Positions 8,610 to 16,425 of a DNA stretch of 36,823 nucleotides are shown piece by piece; the first letter of the stretch is position 1, and each line of letters starts with the position of its first letter. The position numbers and the translations under genes were made by a program. The stretch comes from Flavobacterium sp. Lineage in GTDB: Bacteria; Bacteroidota; Bacteroidia; Flavobacteriales; Flavobacteriaceae. A model generated the notes under the pieces. The model did not search any database. It was not told the DNA's origin and saw only the letters and a list, made by a program, of their open reading frames with translations. The stretch is from NCBI RefSeq assembly GCF_024305175.1, contig NZ_JAMWYY010000029.1:1-36823 (forward strand). Reading direction: 5' to 3'.

Positions 8610-9842
8610 ATGGCAAAAGAAGTTTTAGAGTGCTCGTTTTGTGGCAGGAAAAAGCCGGAAACCAACCTGCTGATTGCAGGCATCAGCGCCCATATATGCG
8701 ACAGGTGTATAGAGCAGGCGCACGGCATTGTTATGGAAGAGCTAAGGCAAAGCAGCTCATCGGCTATTACAGCCGAGCTGGAGCTGAAAAAGCCTAAAGA
8801 GATAAGAAAGTTTCTGGACCAGTATGTAATAGGGCAGGACCAGACCAAGAAAGTGCTTTCTGTTGCAGTATATAACCACTACAAGAGGCTTATGCAGCAG
8901 CAGGGCGATGATGATGTTGAGATAGAAAAGAGTAATATTTTGATGGTAGGGCAAACCGGTACCGGTAAAACCCTTGTGGCTAAAAGTATTGCAAGGATGC
9001 TTAACGTACCGCTTACCATTGTAGATGCAACGGTATTAACAGAGGCAGGCTATGTGGGTGAAGACGTTGAAAGCATACTTACCCGTTTGCTGCAGGCTGC
9101 CGATTATGATGTTAAAAAAGCCGAGCGCGGTATTGTGTTTATTGATGAGATAGACAAAATAGCCCGTAAAAGCGATAACCCATCTATTACCCGCGATGTA
9201 TCAGGTGAGGGCGTACAGCAGGCATTACTAAAGCTGCTGGAGGGTACTGTGGTTAACGTTCCGCCTAAAGGCGGTCGCAAGCACCCTGACCAGAAGTTTA
9301 TAGAGGTTAACACGCAAAACATATTGTTTATAGCCGGTGGCGCTTTTGATGGTATAGATCGTGTAATATCTAAAAGGCTTAACCGCCAGGCGGTAGGTTA
9401 CAGCGCCTCTAAGAATACAGATAATATAGATAAGGAAAACCTGTTGCAGTACATTATTCCGAAAGATGTGAAGGACTATGGGCTTATACCTGAAATTATA
9501 GGCAGGCTACCGGTGCTTACCCACATGGATCCGCTTGACAGGGATGCGCTAAGAGCAATACTTACCGAGCCTAAAAATGCGCTTATAAAGCAGTACCAAA
9601 AGCTATTTACAATGGATGATGTGGCGCTGACTGTATCTGAAGATGCGCTTGATTATATTGTTGATAAGGCTTTAGAGTATAAGCTGGGTGCAAGGGGGCT
9701 GCGTTCGCTTTGCGAGGCTATATTGAATGAGGCTATGTATGAACTGCCAAGCTCTGACGACACTGAGCTTTACATTGACAGGGAGTATGTAGAACATCAT
9801 TTAAATAAAACACTGCTGAAGCGCTTAAAAGCGGCTTCGTAA
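8610..9842 (+). CDS. clpX: ATP-dependent Clp protease ATP-binding subunit
   Basis: ClpX is the AAA+ unfoldase that selects substrates and threads them into ClpP. The N-terminal zinc domain has Cys8, Cys11, Cys30 and Cys33. Walker A is GQTGTGKT (114-121), the pore loop GYVGED (147-152), Walker B VFIDE (176-180), and the ClpP-contact tripeptide appears as VGY (262-264) where E. coli has IGF. The C-terminal small domain contains [13 protein letters not shown] with the sensor-2 arginine. I chose ATG 8610 (410 residues, [10 protein letters not shown]) rather than an in-frame ATG at 8574, which lies inside a hairpin stem and would add an unconserved tail. A terminator follows at 9861. Confidence 0.95.
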   Translation: MAKEVLECSFCGRKKPETNLLIAGISAHICDRCIEQAHGIVMEELRQSSSSAITAELELKKPKEIRKFLDQYVIGQDQTKKVLSVAVYNHYKRLMQQQGDDDVEIEKSNILMVGQTGTGKTLVAKSIARMLNVPLTIVDATVLTEAGYVGEDVESILTRLLQAADYDVKKAERGIVFIDEIDKIARKSDNPSITRDVSGEGVQQALLKLLEGTVVNVPPKGGRKHPDQKFIEVNTQNILFIAGGAFDGIDRVISKRLNRQAVGYSASKNTDNIDKENLLQYIIPKDVKDYGLIPEIIGRLPVLTHMDPLDRDALRAILTEPKNALIKQYQKLFTMDDVALTVSEDALDYIVDKALEYKLGARGLRSLCEAILNEAMYELPSSDDTELYIDREYVEHHLNKTLLKRLKAAS

Positions 9843-9860
9843 GTCTTGTTTACCAAACAT

Positions 9861-9888
9861 AAAAAATCCCGCTATAAGCGGGGTTTTT
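9861..9888 (+). terminator. Terminator after clpX, possibly bidirectional
   Basis: TCCCGC pairs with GCGGGG (one G-T pair) around TATAA, flanked by AAAAAA before and TTTTT after. The A and T tracts allow it to act on both strands, serving clpX and the convergent small lipoprotein gene that ends at 9890. Confidence 0.85.
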
Positions 9889-9889
9889 A

Positions 9890-10057
9890 TTATGCATTCT
9901 TCTTATTAGCTGTCATTGCTGATTTTTGTGCGGCATCCTCAGCAGTTGTCTGCATCACTATGCAACGCCTTTTGTTACAGCCGTAACGCTTTGGCGCATT
10001 ACATGAAGCCAGCAACACCAACGCCGAACCTAAAATTATAAAATAGTTTTTCTTCAT
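9890..10057 (-). CDS. Very small lipoprotein, function unknown
   Basis: The predicted 55-residue product starts MKKNYFIILGSALVLLASC, a textbook lipoprotein signal with lipobox LASC, leaving a mature peptide of only about 37 residues. The mature part is Cys- and Lys/Arg-rich (YGCNKRRC), then polar. A longer in-frame start at 10087 exists but would put an odd Lys/Met-rich tail before the signal peptide, so I prefer the Met at 10057 (the adjacent Met at 10060 is equally possible). It shares a terminator with clpX. I recognise no family; the signal peptide is the main support that it is a real gene. Confidence 0.6.
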   Translation of the reverse strand: MKKNYFIILGSALVLLASCNAPKRYGCNKRRCIVMQTTAEDAAQKSAMTANKKNA

Positions 10058-10127
10058 CATCACCTTTTTCTTTAGCTTCATTTTCAACGTAAATTACTGT
10101 TTTATATTTAGTTATAATTCACAACTA

Positions 10128-11657
10128 TTATGCCATAACATTACGCTCATTCATAACCTTTAGTTCTTCTACATAATGCCTCTCATTACTTAGGCGCGGA
10201 ATTTTATGCTGCCCGCCAAGCTTGTCCTGTGCTTTCAGCCAGTCATAAAAGAGCTTTGGCCGGGCTACATTCAGTAGTAACGGGTTTAATGTCATGTTGT
10301 TGTAACGCTTTGCTTCATAATCGCTGTTTACAGACTGAAGTGCCTTATCCAGCACTTCCCTGAAATGTTCGGGGTTTTGGGGTGATTCCTTAAACTCAAT
10401 AACCCATTCATGTGCGCCCTTCTCCCGGCCTTCCATAAATACAGGTGCAACAGTATAATCTATTACTTCCAGTCCGGTTTCGGTACAGGCTTTAGCTATA
10501 GCCTTGTCTGTATTCTCTACCATCAGTTCTTCGCCAAAAACGTTGATGTGATGCTTGGTGCGCCCGGTTATTTTTATGCGGTATGGGTTTACAGAGGTAA
10601 ACCTTATAGTATCGCCAATCAGGTAACGCCACAATCCTGAGTTTGTGGTTATCACCACTGCATAATTCTTGTTTGGCTCTACCTCGGCAAGCCGAATCAC
10701 TTTTTGGTTAGGTGTGCCAAAAGTGTCCATTGGTATAAATTCATAAAATATACCATAGTCCAGCATCAGCAGCAGCTCATTACTTTCGTTAGTGTCCTGT
10801 ATGGCAAAAAAACCTTCAGACGCATTATAAATTTCGTAATAGCGAAAGTCTGCCTTCGGTATTATCTTTTTATACTGCTCGCGGTACGGCTCAAAGCTTA
10901 CGCCGCCATGAAAATAAACCTCCATATTAGGCCATATTTCGGTAAGGCTGTCGCGGCCTGTTGTTTCCAGCACACGGTTCATCAGTACCAGCATCCATGA
11001 GGGTACACCGGCAAAACTGGTAACATTTTCCTGCATGGTTTCTCTAACTATAGCATCCAGCTTGGTTTCCCACTCGCTCATAAGGGAGACCTTATTGCTT
11101 GGAGTACTGCTGAATTCTGCCCATATTGGCATATTGTCTATCAGGATGGCTGAAAGGTCGCCAAAAAAGGTATTATTATCTTCATATAACTGTTTGCTGC
11201 CCCCAAGGCGAAGGCTTTTGCCGGTAAATAACTGAGAGTCCTCATTATTGTTAAGGTACAGGCAAAGCAGGTCTTTACCTGCTTTGTAGTGGCAATCTTC
11301 CAGTGCTTCGCTGCTTACGGGTATAAACTTACTTTTCGCGTTTGTTGTTCCGCTCGATTTGGCAAACCACTTTATCTGCCCCGGCCACAATATATTTTGT
11401 GCCCCTTTGCGTGCCTGCTCTATGAGCGGCTCAAGGTCTTCATAAGTTGAAACCGGCACCCGCTCAGAAAATGTGTTGTAATTTTTAACAGAAGAAAAAT
11501 CATATTGCCTGCCAAAAACAGTGTTTTCTGCCGCCCGTATCAGGTTCATTAGCAGCTCTTCCTGAACTTCGTTAGGATATTTAAGGAAAAGCTCCATGTC
11601 ATGGATTCGCTTTTTAAGAATCCAACTGGCTATTGAGTTGATTATGGGCAACGGCAT
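10128..11657 (-). CDS. GH3-family (auxin-responsive-like) acyl-adenylate enzyme
   Basis: This 509-residue protein belongs to the bacterial branch of the GH3 superfamily, relatives of plant acyl-acid amido synthetases that adenylate a carboxylic acid and pass it to an acceptor. The ATP/AMP-binding signature is SSGTTNAKSKFIPVS (about residues 105-119). Further family blocks are YFHGGVSFEPY, YNASEGFFA, SGLWRYLIGDTIRF and the C-terminal domain hinge ITGRTKHHINVFGEEL. I chose Met at 11657 (MPLPIINSIASWILKKR) because homologues begin this way; an in-frame start at 11723 would overlap the divergent DUF2797 gene. Only 41 bases separate the two starts. Bacterial substrates are mostly unknown, and the plant-derived name should not be read as auxin chemistry. 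Confidence 0.88.
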   Translation of the reverse strand: MPLPIINSIASWILKKRIHDMELFLKYPNEVQEELLMNLIRAAENTVFGRQYDFSSVKNYNTFSERVPVSTYEDLEPLIEQARKGAQNILWPGQIKWFAKSSGTTNAKSKFIPVSSEALEDCHYKAGKDLLCLYLNNNEDSQLFTGKSLRLGGSKQLYEDNNTFFGDLSAILIDNMPIWAEFSSTPSNKVSLMSEWETKLDAIVRETMQENVTSFAGVPSWMLVLMNRVLETTGRDSLTEIWPNMEVYFHGGVSFEPYREQYKKIIPKADFRYYEIYNASEGFFAIQDTNESNELLLMLDYGIFYEFIPMDTFGTPNQKVIRLAEVEPNKNYAVVITTNSGLWRYLIGDTIRFTSVNPYRIKITGRTKHHINVFGEELMVENTDKAIAKACTETGLEVIDYTVAPVFMEGREKGAHEWVIEFKESPQNPEHFREVLDKALQSVNSDYEAKRYNNMTLNPLLLNVARPKLFYDWLKAQDKLGGQHKIPRLSNERHYVEELKVMNERNVMA

Positions 11658-11698
11658 AATTATAGTATCTTTATTGCCATAAAAATAACGAAAAATCC

Positions 11699-12493
11699 AT
11701 GCAATACGAAGGAGTACTGACAAAAATGCAAACCGAGGCAGGAAGTCCTATCCAATATTATCTGGTATTTGAAAACAGCTTTTTGAATGTGAACCAGTTA
11801 CTGGGCCGCGATGTAGAGATTAATTTTATGGGTTACAGTTGCCTTAACTGTTCTAAGAAGAAAAAAATATACCGCATGGGGTATTGCTACGATTGTTTTT
11901 ACAGCATTCCTGCTGCAGGCGACTGGATAATGCGCCCCGAACTGAGCACAGCGCACCTTGATGTGGCAGACCGCGACCTTGAGTATGAAAAGCGGGTACA
12001 GCTACAGCCGCATGTGGTGTACCTTGCCTGCTCGAGCGATTTGAAGGTGGGTGTTACACGAAAGACACAAGTGCCGGTACGCTGGATTGATCAAGGGGCA
12101 TGCAGCGCCATACCGCTTGTAGAAGTGCCTAACCGTTACCTTGCAGGTATAACAGAGGTAGCGCTAAAACAACACCTGGGCGACAAGATAAACTGGAAGA
12201 AAATGCTTTTAAACCAGGTTACTGATTTTGACCTTGCCGCTAAGCGCCAAGAGATGCGTACTTATTTGCCCGATGAGGTTAAAGAGTATTTTGAAACCAC
12301 AGCCGAAAAGCTTTACGTACTGGAGTACCCTGTGCTGCAATATCCGGCTAAGATTAAAAGCCTTAACCTTGTTACAACTCCTGTATATTCAGGTAAGCTG
12401 GTTGGTATTAAGGGGCAATATCTGATATTTGAAGACGGTACTGTTATGAACGTGCGTGCCTATGAAGGCTTTTTGGTACAGATTAATGTTTAG
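11699..12493 (+). CDS. DUF2797 protein with two CxxC zinc motifs
   Basis: The 264-residue protein carries CLNC (Cys48, Cys51) and CYDC (Cys63, Cys66), a likely zinc knuckle. A segment VVYLACSSDLKVGVTRKTQVPVRW follows (about residues 103-126), which resembles a degenerate GIY-YIG-like core. This arrangement is that of DUF2797, a family of unknown function. The start MQYEGVLTKM is conserved in style for the family, and the gene is divergent from the GH3 gene. It ends 40 bases before the DUF58 gene on the same strand, so co-transcription is possible. Nuclease activity is not established. Confidence 0.82.
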   Translation: MQYEGVLTKMQTEAGSPIQYYLVFENSFLNVNQLLGRDVEINFMGYSCLNCSKKKKIYRMGYCYDCFYSIPAAGDWIMRPELSTAHLDVADRDLEYEKRVQLQPHVVYLACSSDLKVGVTRKTQVPVRWIDQGACSAIPLVEVPNRYLAGITEVALKQHLGDKINWKKMLLNQVTDFDLAAKRQEMRTYLPDEVKEYFETTAEKLYVLEYPVLQYPAKIKSLNLVTTPVYSGKLVGIKGQYLIFEDGTVMNVRAYEGFLVQINV

Positions 12494-12533
12494 TGTAATC
12501 AATTCTATCAATCACATTCGTTATATTTGATAT

Positions 12534-13460
12534 ATGAAGCTGGAAGGACAACTACAAAAAATATCGGCTTTTTCGCATCTGGAGCTGCTGGCCAACCAGA
12601 TTGTGGAAGGTTTTATATCGGGTATGCATAAAAGCCCTTTTCATGGGTTCTCGTCAGAGTTTGCCGAGCATAAGGTATACAATCCCGGAGAAAGCACAAG
12701 GCATATAGATTGGAAGCTGTATGCGCGTACTGACAGGCTTTACACCAAGCGTTTTGAAGAAGAAACCAATATGCGTTGCCATATCATACTGGATAATTCA
12801 TCGTCAATGCATTATCCAAAACTAAAAGACGGGCAGCCTTTTTACGAAAGTAAGATTGGCTTTTCGGTACTGGCTTCGGCAGTTTTAATGGATTTGCTGA
12901 AGCGCCAGCGTGATGCCGCAGGGCTTAGCATATATTCGGATAGTTATGAGTTCTACGCACCCGAGAAGGGTAGCGGCAGGCACCACAGGATGCTTATTAA
13001 TAAACTTGAAGGTGTGCTTACAGCCCCCACACAGCCGCGGCAGACCGACACAACTGCCTTTTTGCACCAGATAGCGCAAAAAATGCATCGCCGTTCTATG
13101 ATAATATTATTTACCGATATGTTTCAGCCGGGCGACAACAGCGCGCTATTTAATGCGCTGCAACACCTTAAACACAATAAGCATAAGGTAGTGCTTTTTC
13201 ATGTAACCGACCGCAAAACCGAATACAGCTTTGATTTTGATAACGCACCGCGAAAGTTTATTGATATGGAAACAGGTGAGCAGGTAAACCTGTTTGCCGA
13301 AAATGTAAAAGATGAATATGAAAATCAGGTTGACAGTTACTTTAAAAAAGTAGCAGAAACCTGTATGCAGTACAAAATAAAATATGTTCCGGTATCGGTA
13401 GATGAGAAGTTTGAAAAAATACTGACAACCTACCTTGTTGAGAAACAAAAGTTTGGTTAA
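12534..13460 (+). CDS. DUF58 protein with a von Willebrand A-like fold
   Basis: The 308-residue product contains the DUF58 hallmark region (HKVYNPGESTRHIDWKLYAR, about residues 46-65) and then a vWA-type domain. The metal-site motif DNSSS (Asp87, Ser89, Ser91) fits DxSxS, and ILFTDMFQPGD near residues 190-200 supplies the second part. DUF58 proteins usually sit beside a MoxR AAA+ ATPase and Bat proteins and are thought to act with it in protein maturation or stress resistance. Here no MoxR gene is within the window, so this is a stand-alone copy. There is no signal peptide or membrane helix, suggesting a cytoplasmic protein. Confidence 0.85.
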   Translation: MKLEGQLQKISAFSHLELLANQIVEGFISGMHKSPFHGFSSEFAEHKVYNPGESTRHIDWKLYARTDRLYTKRFEEETNMRCHIILDNSSSMHYPKLKDGQPFYESKIGFSVLASAVLMDLLKRQRDAAGLSIYSDSYEFYAPEKGSGRHHRMLINKLEGVLTAPTQPRQTDTTAFLHQIAQKMHRRSMIILFTDMFQPGDNSALFNALQHLKHNKHKVVLFHVTDRKTEYSFDFDNAPRKFIDMETGEQVNLFAENVKDEYENQVDSYFKKVAETCMQYKIKYVPVSVDEKFEKILTTYLVEKQKFG

Positions 13461-13498
13461 AGACATTAAATTATTGTAAAAAATAATTTTGAAAACGC

Positions 13499-13528
13499 TT
13501 GCAGGAATGAAAAACGGTTGTATATTTG
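13499..13528 (+). promoter_or_regulatory. Promoter of tRNA-Asp
   Basis: TTG at 13499-13501, a 19-base spacer and TATATTTG at 13521-13528 fit the Bacteroidota consensus exactly. Transcription would begin near 13535, about 46 bases before the mature tRNA. Confidence 0.78.
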
Positions 13529-13580
13529 CACCCGTAATAATGAAACAAACAGCGATAAGCTGCTAATCATTAAGAACGCT

Positions 13581-13657
13581 GGTTTGGTAGTTCAGTTGGT
13601 TAGAATACGTGCCTGTCACGCACGGGGTCGCGGGTTCGAGTCCCGTCCAGACCGCCA
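13581..13657 (+). tRNA. tRNA-Asp (GTC)
   Basis: The 77-base cloverleaf is complete. The acceptor stem GGTTTGG pairs with CCAGACC, the D arm includes AGTTGGTTAGA, the anticodon loop is CTGTCAC with anticodon GTC, and the T arm is GCGGG-TTCGAGT-CCCGT. The discriminator is G and the CCA end is encoded. It has its own promoter at 13499 and terminator at 13667, so it is a single-gene unit. The region downstream to about 18.7 kb is AT-richer than the surroundings, and tRNA genes are common insertion sites. Confidence 0.97.
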
Positions 13658-13666
13658 GTAGCAAAG

Positions 13667-13693
13667 AAAGCCCTGCTTTATGCGGGGCTTTTT
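13667..13693 (+). terminator. Terminator of tRNA-Asp
   Basis: AAAGCCCTGC pairs with GCGGGGCTTT (one G-T pair) around TTTAT and continues into further T residues, nine bases after the encoded CCA. Confidence 0.88.
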
Positions 13694-14126
13694 GCGCCGA
13701 GATATATTACCTGATTTTTTTCGGGTATCACGATAGTTGTGTTGTTTATGCCGCGCGAGCGGTAGGTTTAGTAGTTAGACCAATGAAAAGCTTTCCATTA
13801 GTTTGGAGGGCTTTTTTGATTTGTGTAAACGTCAACTTCATCTCAGGATATTATTTTGCTATTTATAGTTTCTGAAAATCGTTATCGATTTTCTGCATGA
13901 TTAACTCATTATACTTTAATTGAATAATTGCTTACCTATTTCTTCTTTATATATAAGGTCCATCTTATAAAATATACCCAAAATCAGGATGTTTTATTGC
14001 TTTTGAAATTGATTAATTTGCTTAACGGCACATCTTATATAATTAACAGAAATTTTTTTCAAAAATATGTAGGGTATGAATGGAGTATATGTGTCTATGT
14101 ATTATAATCTAAAAAAATTTACAATT
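13694..14126 (+). other. Non-coding AT-rich gap holding a second terminator-like hairpin
   Basis: No convincing gene lies here. An 88-codon open frame at 13609-13875 overlaps the tRNA and has no protein-like composition. AAAGCTTTCC (13787-13796) pairs with GGAGGGCTTT (13805-13814), with two G-T pairs, followed by six T, which is a second terminator-like hairpin. A 17-base stretch at 13765-13781 resembles the two ends of tRNA-Asp joined together. The part from about 13,870 to 14,126 is strongly AT-rich and probably carries the promoter of the lipoprotein gene. I found no clean TTG-N19-TAnnTTTG there, as expected if an ECF sigma factor is used. Confidence 0.6.
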
Positions 14127-14918
14127 ATGAAAAAAATTAAATTTATCTTTTTGTCACTTGTTTTCATCTTTATGTCATGTTCTAACAATGATGATAACAC
14201 CAATGATGATAACACTTCTGGTGAAGTAGTACAAAGTCTTGCCACACGTGCATACTTAAATTCAGTAATGGGGTCTGCCGGTACTTTAAGCATCAGTTCA
14301 GGTTCATCTGCCAATTTAAGTTTCACTACCGTTTTTCCAATTGAAGTCACTTATTCTAACGGAACAATAATTGCAATTAACTCAATGGAGGGTTTAAAAG
14401 AAGCGGTTTATAATGAAACTTCTGCGCTTCATATAAGCAACATTGTTTTTCCGTTTTCTGTTACAAATTCTGACAATGATGTGGTAATCATTAATAATGA
14501 GGACGAATTTGAATCTTTGCTGTTTAGTATCGATAGCATTACAACTATAGATGAGTTTTTTGATTCCATTACGTGTTTCGAATTCATCTTCCCGTTATCA
14601 GTTATTGATAGTGATGGCCAGACTATAACTATATCTGATTCAGAAAGCTTGCAAAATATGCTTAGCTCAATATCTGAGAATGGATATTGGATGGATTTTG
14701 TTTATCCGTTTCAGATTGAATACGGCGGCGAGGTAGTTGCAATTCAGGATGTTTGGGAATTTTACAGCTATATTGATTGCAACCCTGACGGTTGGTATTG
14801 TACATTTGATTATAATCCTACCTGTGTAGAAACTCCGGATGGTGTTCTTCAGTTTGATAATCCATGTTGGGCAATACAGGCAGGATACTCAGAGAGTGAT
14901 TTTGTTAGCTGCGAGTAG
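14127..14918 (+). CDS. Repeat-containing lipoprotein with Kazal-like Cys tail, partner of a sigma/FecR/TonB-receptor locus
   Basis: The 263-residue product starts MKKIKFIFLSLVFIFMSC, with the lipidated Cys at 18, followed by SNNDDNTNDDN, an Asp/Asn-rich stretch like surface-export signals. Four internal repeats begin with an aromatic-Pro pair: FPIEV, FPFSV, FPLSV and YPFQI. Each is followed by an acidic turn and an [I/V]xINS/ISD-type strand plus a short helix. The C-terminus has Cys-spaced CNPDGWYC, FDYNPTC, DNPC and VSC, close to a Kazal-type fold but with the usual second Cys of CxxxC replaced by Gln (CWAIQ). I chose Met 14127; the in-frame ATG at 14076 would add 17 residues before the signal peptide. 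It precedes an ECF sigma gene. Kazal similarity suggests protease binding, which is inference only. Confidence 0.78.
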   Translation: MKKIKFIFLSLVFIFMSCSNNDDNTNDDNTSGEVVQSLATRAYLNSVMGSAGTLSISSGSSANLSFTTVFPIEVTYSNGTIIAINSMEGLKEAVYNETSALHISNIVFPFSVTNSDNDVVIINNEDEFESLLFSIDSITTIDEFFDSITCFEFIFPLSVIDSDGQTITISDSESLQNMLSSISENGYWMDFVYPFQIEYGGEVVAIQDVWEFYSYIDCNPDGWYCTFDYNPTCVETPDGVLQFDNPCWAIQAGYSESDFVSCE

Positions 14919-14934
14919 AGTTGTGTTTTTTATC

Positions 14935-14966
14935 ATCATTCGTGCATCATTATATGCACGAATGAT
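14935..14966 (+). terminator. Perfect 13-bp inverted repeat between the lipoprotein and sigma genes
   Basis: ATCATTCGTGCAT (14935-14947) and ATGCACGAATGAT (14954-14966) are exact reverse complements around a 6-base loop. TTTACATTTATTATT follows, so it may be a weak terminator or attenuator that keeps lipoprotein mRNA more abundant than sigma mRNA; an operator role cannot be excluded. It ends 20 bases before the sigma ATG at 14987. Confidence 0.65.
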
Positions 14967-14986
14967 TTACATTTATTATTAATGCT

Positions 14987-15499
14987 ATGGAAGTAAGCCT
15001 AAAGGATAATGTTTGCGAAGAAGGCACATTTAAAATTGTGTTCTCAAAACATTATAAAGTACTAAGGAACTATTTAAATTATAAATTTAATGATATTGAT
15101 ATAGCAGACGAATGTGCACAAAATGCATTCTTAATTTTGTGGGAAAATTGCGGAAAAATTAAGCCTATACAGGCCAAAAAGTTTTTATTTACCACATCTT
15201 ACCGATTGGTTCTGAATCATTATCGGCGGGAAAAGATAGATAAAAAGCATAAAGAGCAATTAGTAAGAAACGTAGTTGATTTTGCATTACCGGATTTAAT
15301 TTTTGATGAGAATGAGCTGAATTCAAAAATATATGCGGCTATTAAGGCTCTGCCGGAAAAGCAAAGAATTGTATTCATGATGAACCGGTTTGAAGATCAA
15401 ACGTATAAAGATATATCTGAAGTATTAAAAATTTCGGTGAAATCTGTCGAAAAAAGGATGCAGCGTGCATTGATAAATTTGCGAATGGCTTTAAAATAA
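14987..15499 (+). CDS. FecI-type ECF RNA polymerase sigma factor
   Basis: The 170-residue length and two-domain layout are those of ECF sigma factors. Region 2 spans about residues 18-85, with DIADECAQNAFLILWEN as the core-binding and -10 recognition helices. Region 4 spans about 115-168, with LPEKQRIVFMMNRFEDQTYKDIS and the helix-turn-helix VKSVEKRMQRAL. The next gene, after two bases, is a FecR-type anti-sigma factor, then an STN-bearing receptor, so this sigma factor is most likely held by FecR and released on ligand binding. Target promoters probably include the upstream lipoprotein. Codons are AT-rich compared with genes outside the block. Confidence 0.9.
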   Translation: MEVSLKDNVCEEGTFKIVFSKHYKVLRNYLNYKFNDIDIADECAQNAFLILWENCGKIKPIQAKKFLFTTSYRLVLNHYRREKIDKKHKEQLVRNVVDFALPDLIFDENELNSKIYAAIKALPEKQRIVFMMNRFEDQTYKDISEVLKISVKSVEKRMQRALINLRMALK

Positions 15500-15501
15500 A
15501 A

Positions 15502-16425
15502 ATGATGAAAAATTCTGTTAATAAGGATACCTATTTAGCTGACTGGATTTCCGGCGAATTGACCGATGATAAATTGAAGGGCTTAATCTCCAAAGATGAA
15601 TTTGATTCATACATACTTGTAAGAGATAGTATTTCCGGCATGCGGTCTTTTTCTCCCGACATTGAATTGGCATATGCTCAGCTTAAAGATGTAAAACGGT
15701 TAAATTTACCTAATAAATTTCAAGCCGGTAAATCATTAAGGTTATACTACACATCCGCAGCAGCTATTATACTTCTTTTTGTTACTTTGGCATCTTATCA
15801 TTACGGCATATTTGGTACAAAGAATTTTTCTACCTCTTCTGCCTCAAGAGAGCTTGCTATAGGGAAAAACATTTCAATGTTTATTTACCAAAATACTTCT
15901 ATTAGCCAAAATGCCCCGTTATATAATGAAAAAGAAATAACACTTGATTACGGGAAGGTATATTTTGAAGTCAGGAAAGGGCAGATGTTTAAAATTAACA
16001 CAGATAAAGGCTATGTAATGGTCTTAGGGACTAAATTTATAGTTGAATCTATGGGAGATATACTAAACGTTAAGTGTTATGAAGGCAGGGTAAAGGTAAG
16101 CCATAATGCTTTAGAGTATATTGTTGACTCCGGACAGGAATTCAATTCACAATATAAAAATGTGAAGGCTTTAAAAGAACCGTCACACCCTGATAATATT
16201 GAAAGCGGGTTATACTATAAATTCAGGGGCTCATATATTATTGATGTTGAACTATTTCTTGAAAAAAATTATCAGGTAGAAATTACTTTCCCAAAAGAGA
16301 TGCAATATCAAAAGTTTACGGCAACTTTGCCTAAAAATGATCTGGAAAGATGCTTACGCTTAATTGCAAGTTCATTTCATTTAAAATATGTAATTAAGGA
16401 TGATCAGGTCATTTTTAAAGAATAA
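15502..16425 (+). CDS. FecR-family anti-sigma factor with DUF4974-type C-terminus
   Basis: The 307-residue protein has a cytoplasmic N-terminus (1-80) with the short WISGELTDD motif, one membrane helix (about 81-104), a periplasmic FecR beta domain (about 115-215, with VYFEVRKGQMFKINTDKGYVMVLGT) and a C-terminal STN-like DUF4974 region (about 240-307). In Bacteroidota such proteins receive a signal from the STN domain of a TonB-dependent receptor and release the ECF sigma factor. The start is two bases after the sigma stop and the end overlaps the receptor gene by 26 bases, a translationally coupled arrangement. A second Met at residue 2 makes the exact start uncertain by one codon. Confidence 0.9.
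   Translation: MMKNSVNKDTYLADWISGELTDDKLKGLISKDEFDSYILVRDSISGMRSFSPDIELAYAQLKDVKRLNLPNKFQAGKSLRLYYTSAAAIILLFVTLASYHYGIFGTKNFSTSSASRELAIGKNISMFIYQNTSISQNAPLYNEKEITLDYGKVYFEVRKGQMFKINTDKGYVMVLGTKFIVESMGDILNVKCYEGRVKVSHNALEYIVDSGQEFNSQYKNVKALKEPSHPDNIESGLYYKFRGSYIIDVELFLEKNYQVEITFPKEMQYQKFTATLPKNDLERCLRLIASSFHLKYVIKDDQVIFKE

Noticed and set aside
12522..12529. TATATTTG just before the DUF58 gene
   Set aside because: It matches the -7 box, but no TTG lies at -33 and the implied start would fall inside the start codon.
13609..13875. An 88-codon open frame after tRNA-Asp
   Set aside because: It begins inside the tRNA, crosses its terminator and has no signal, motif or normal composition.
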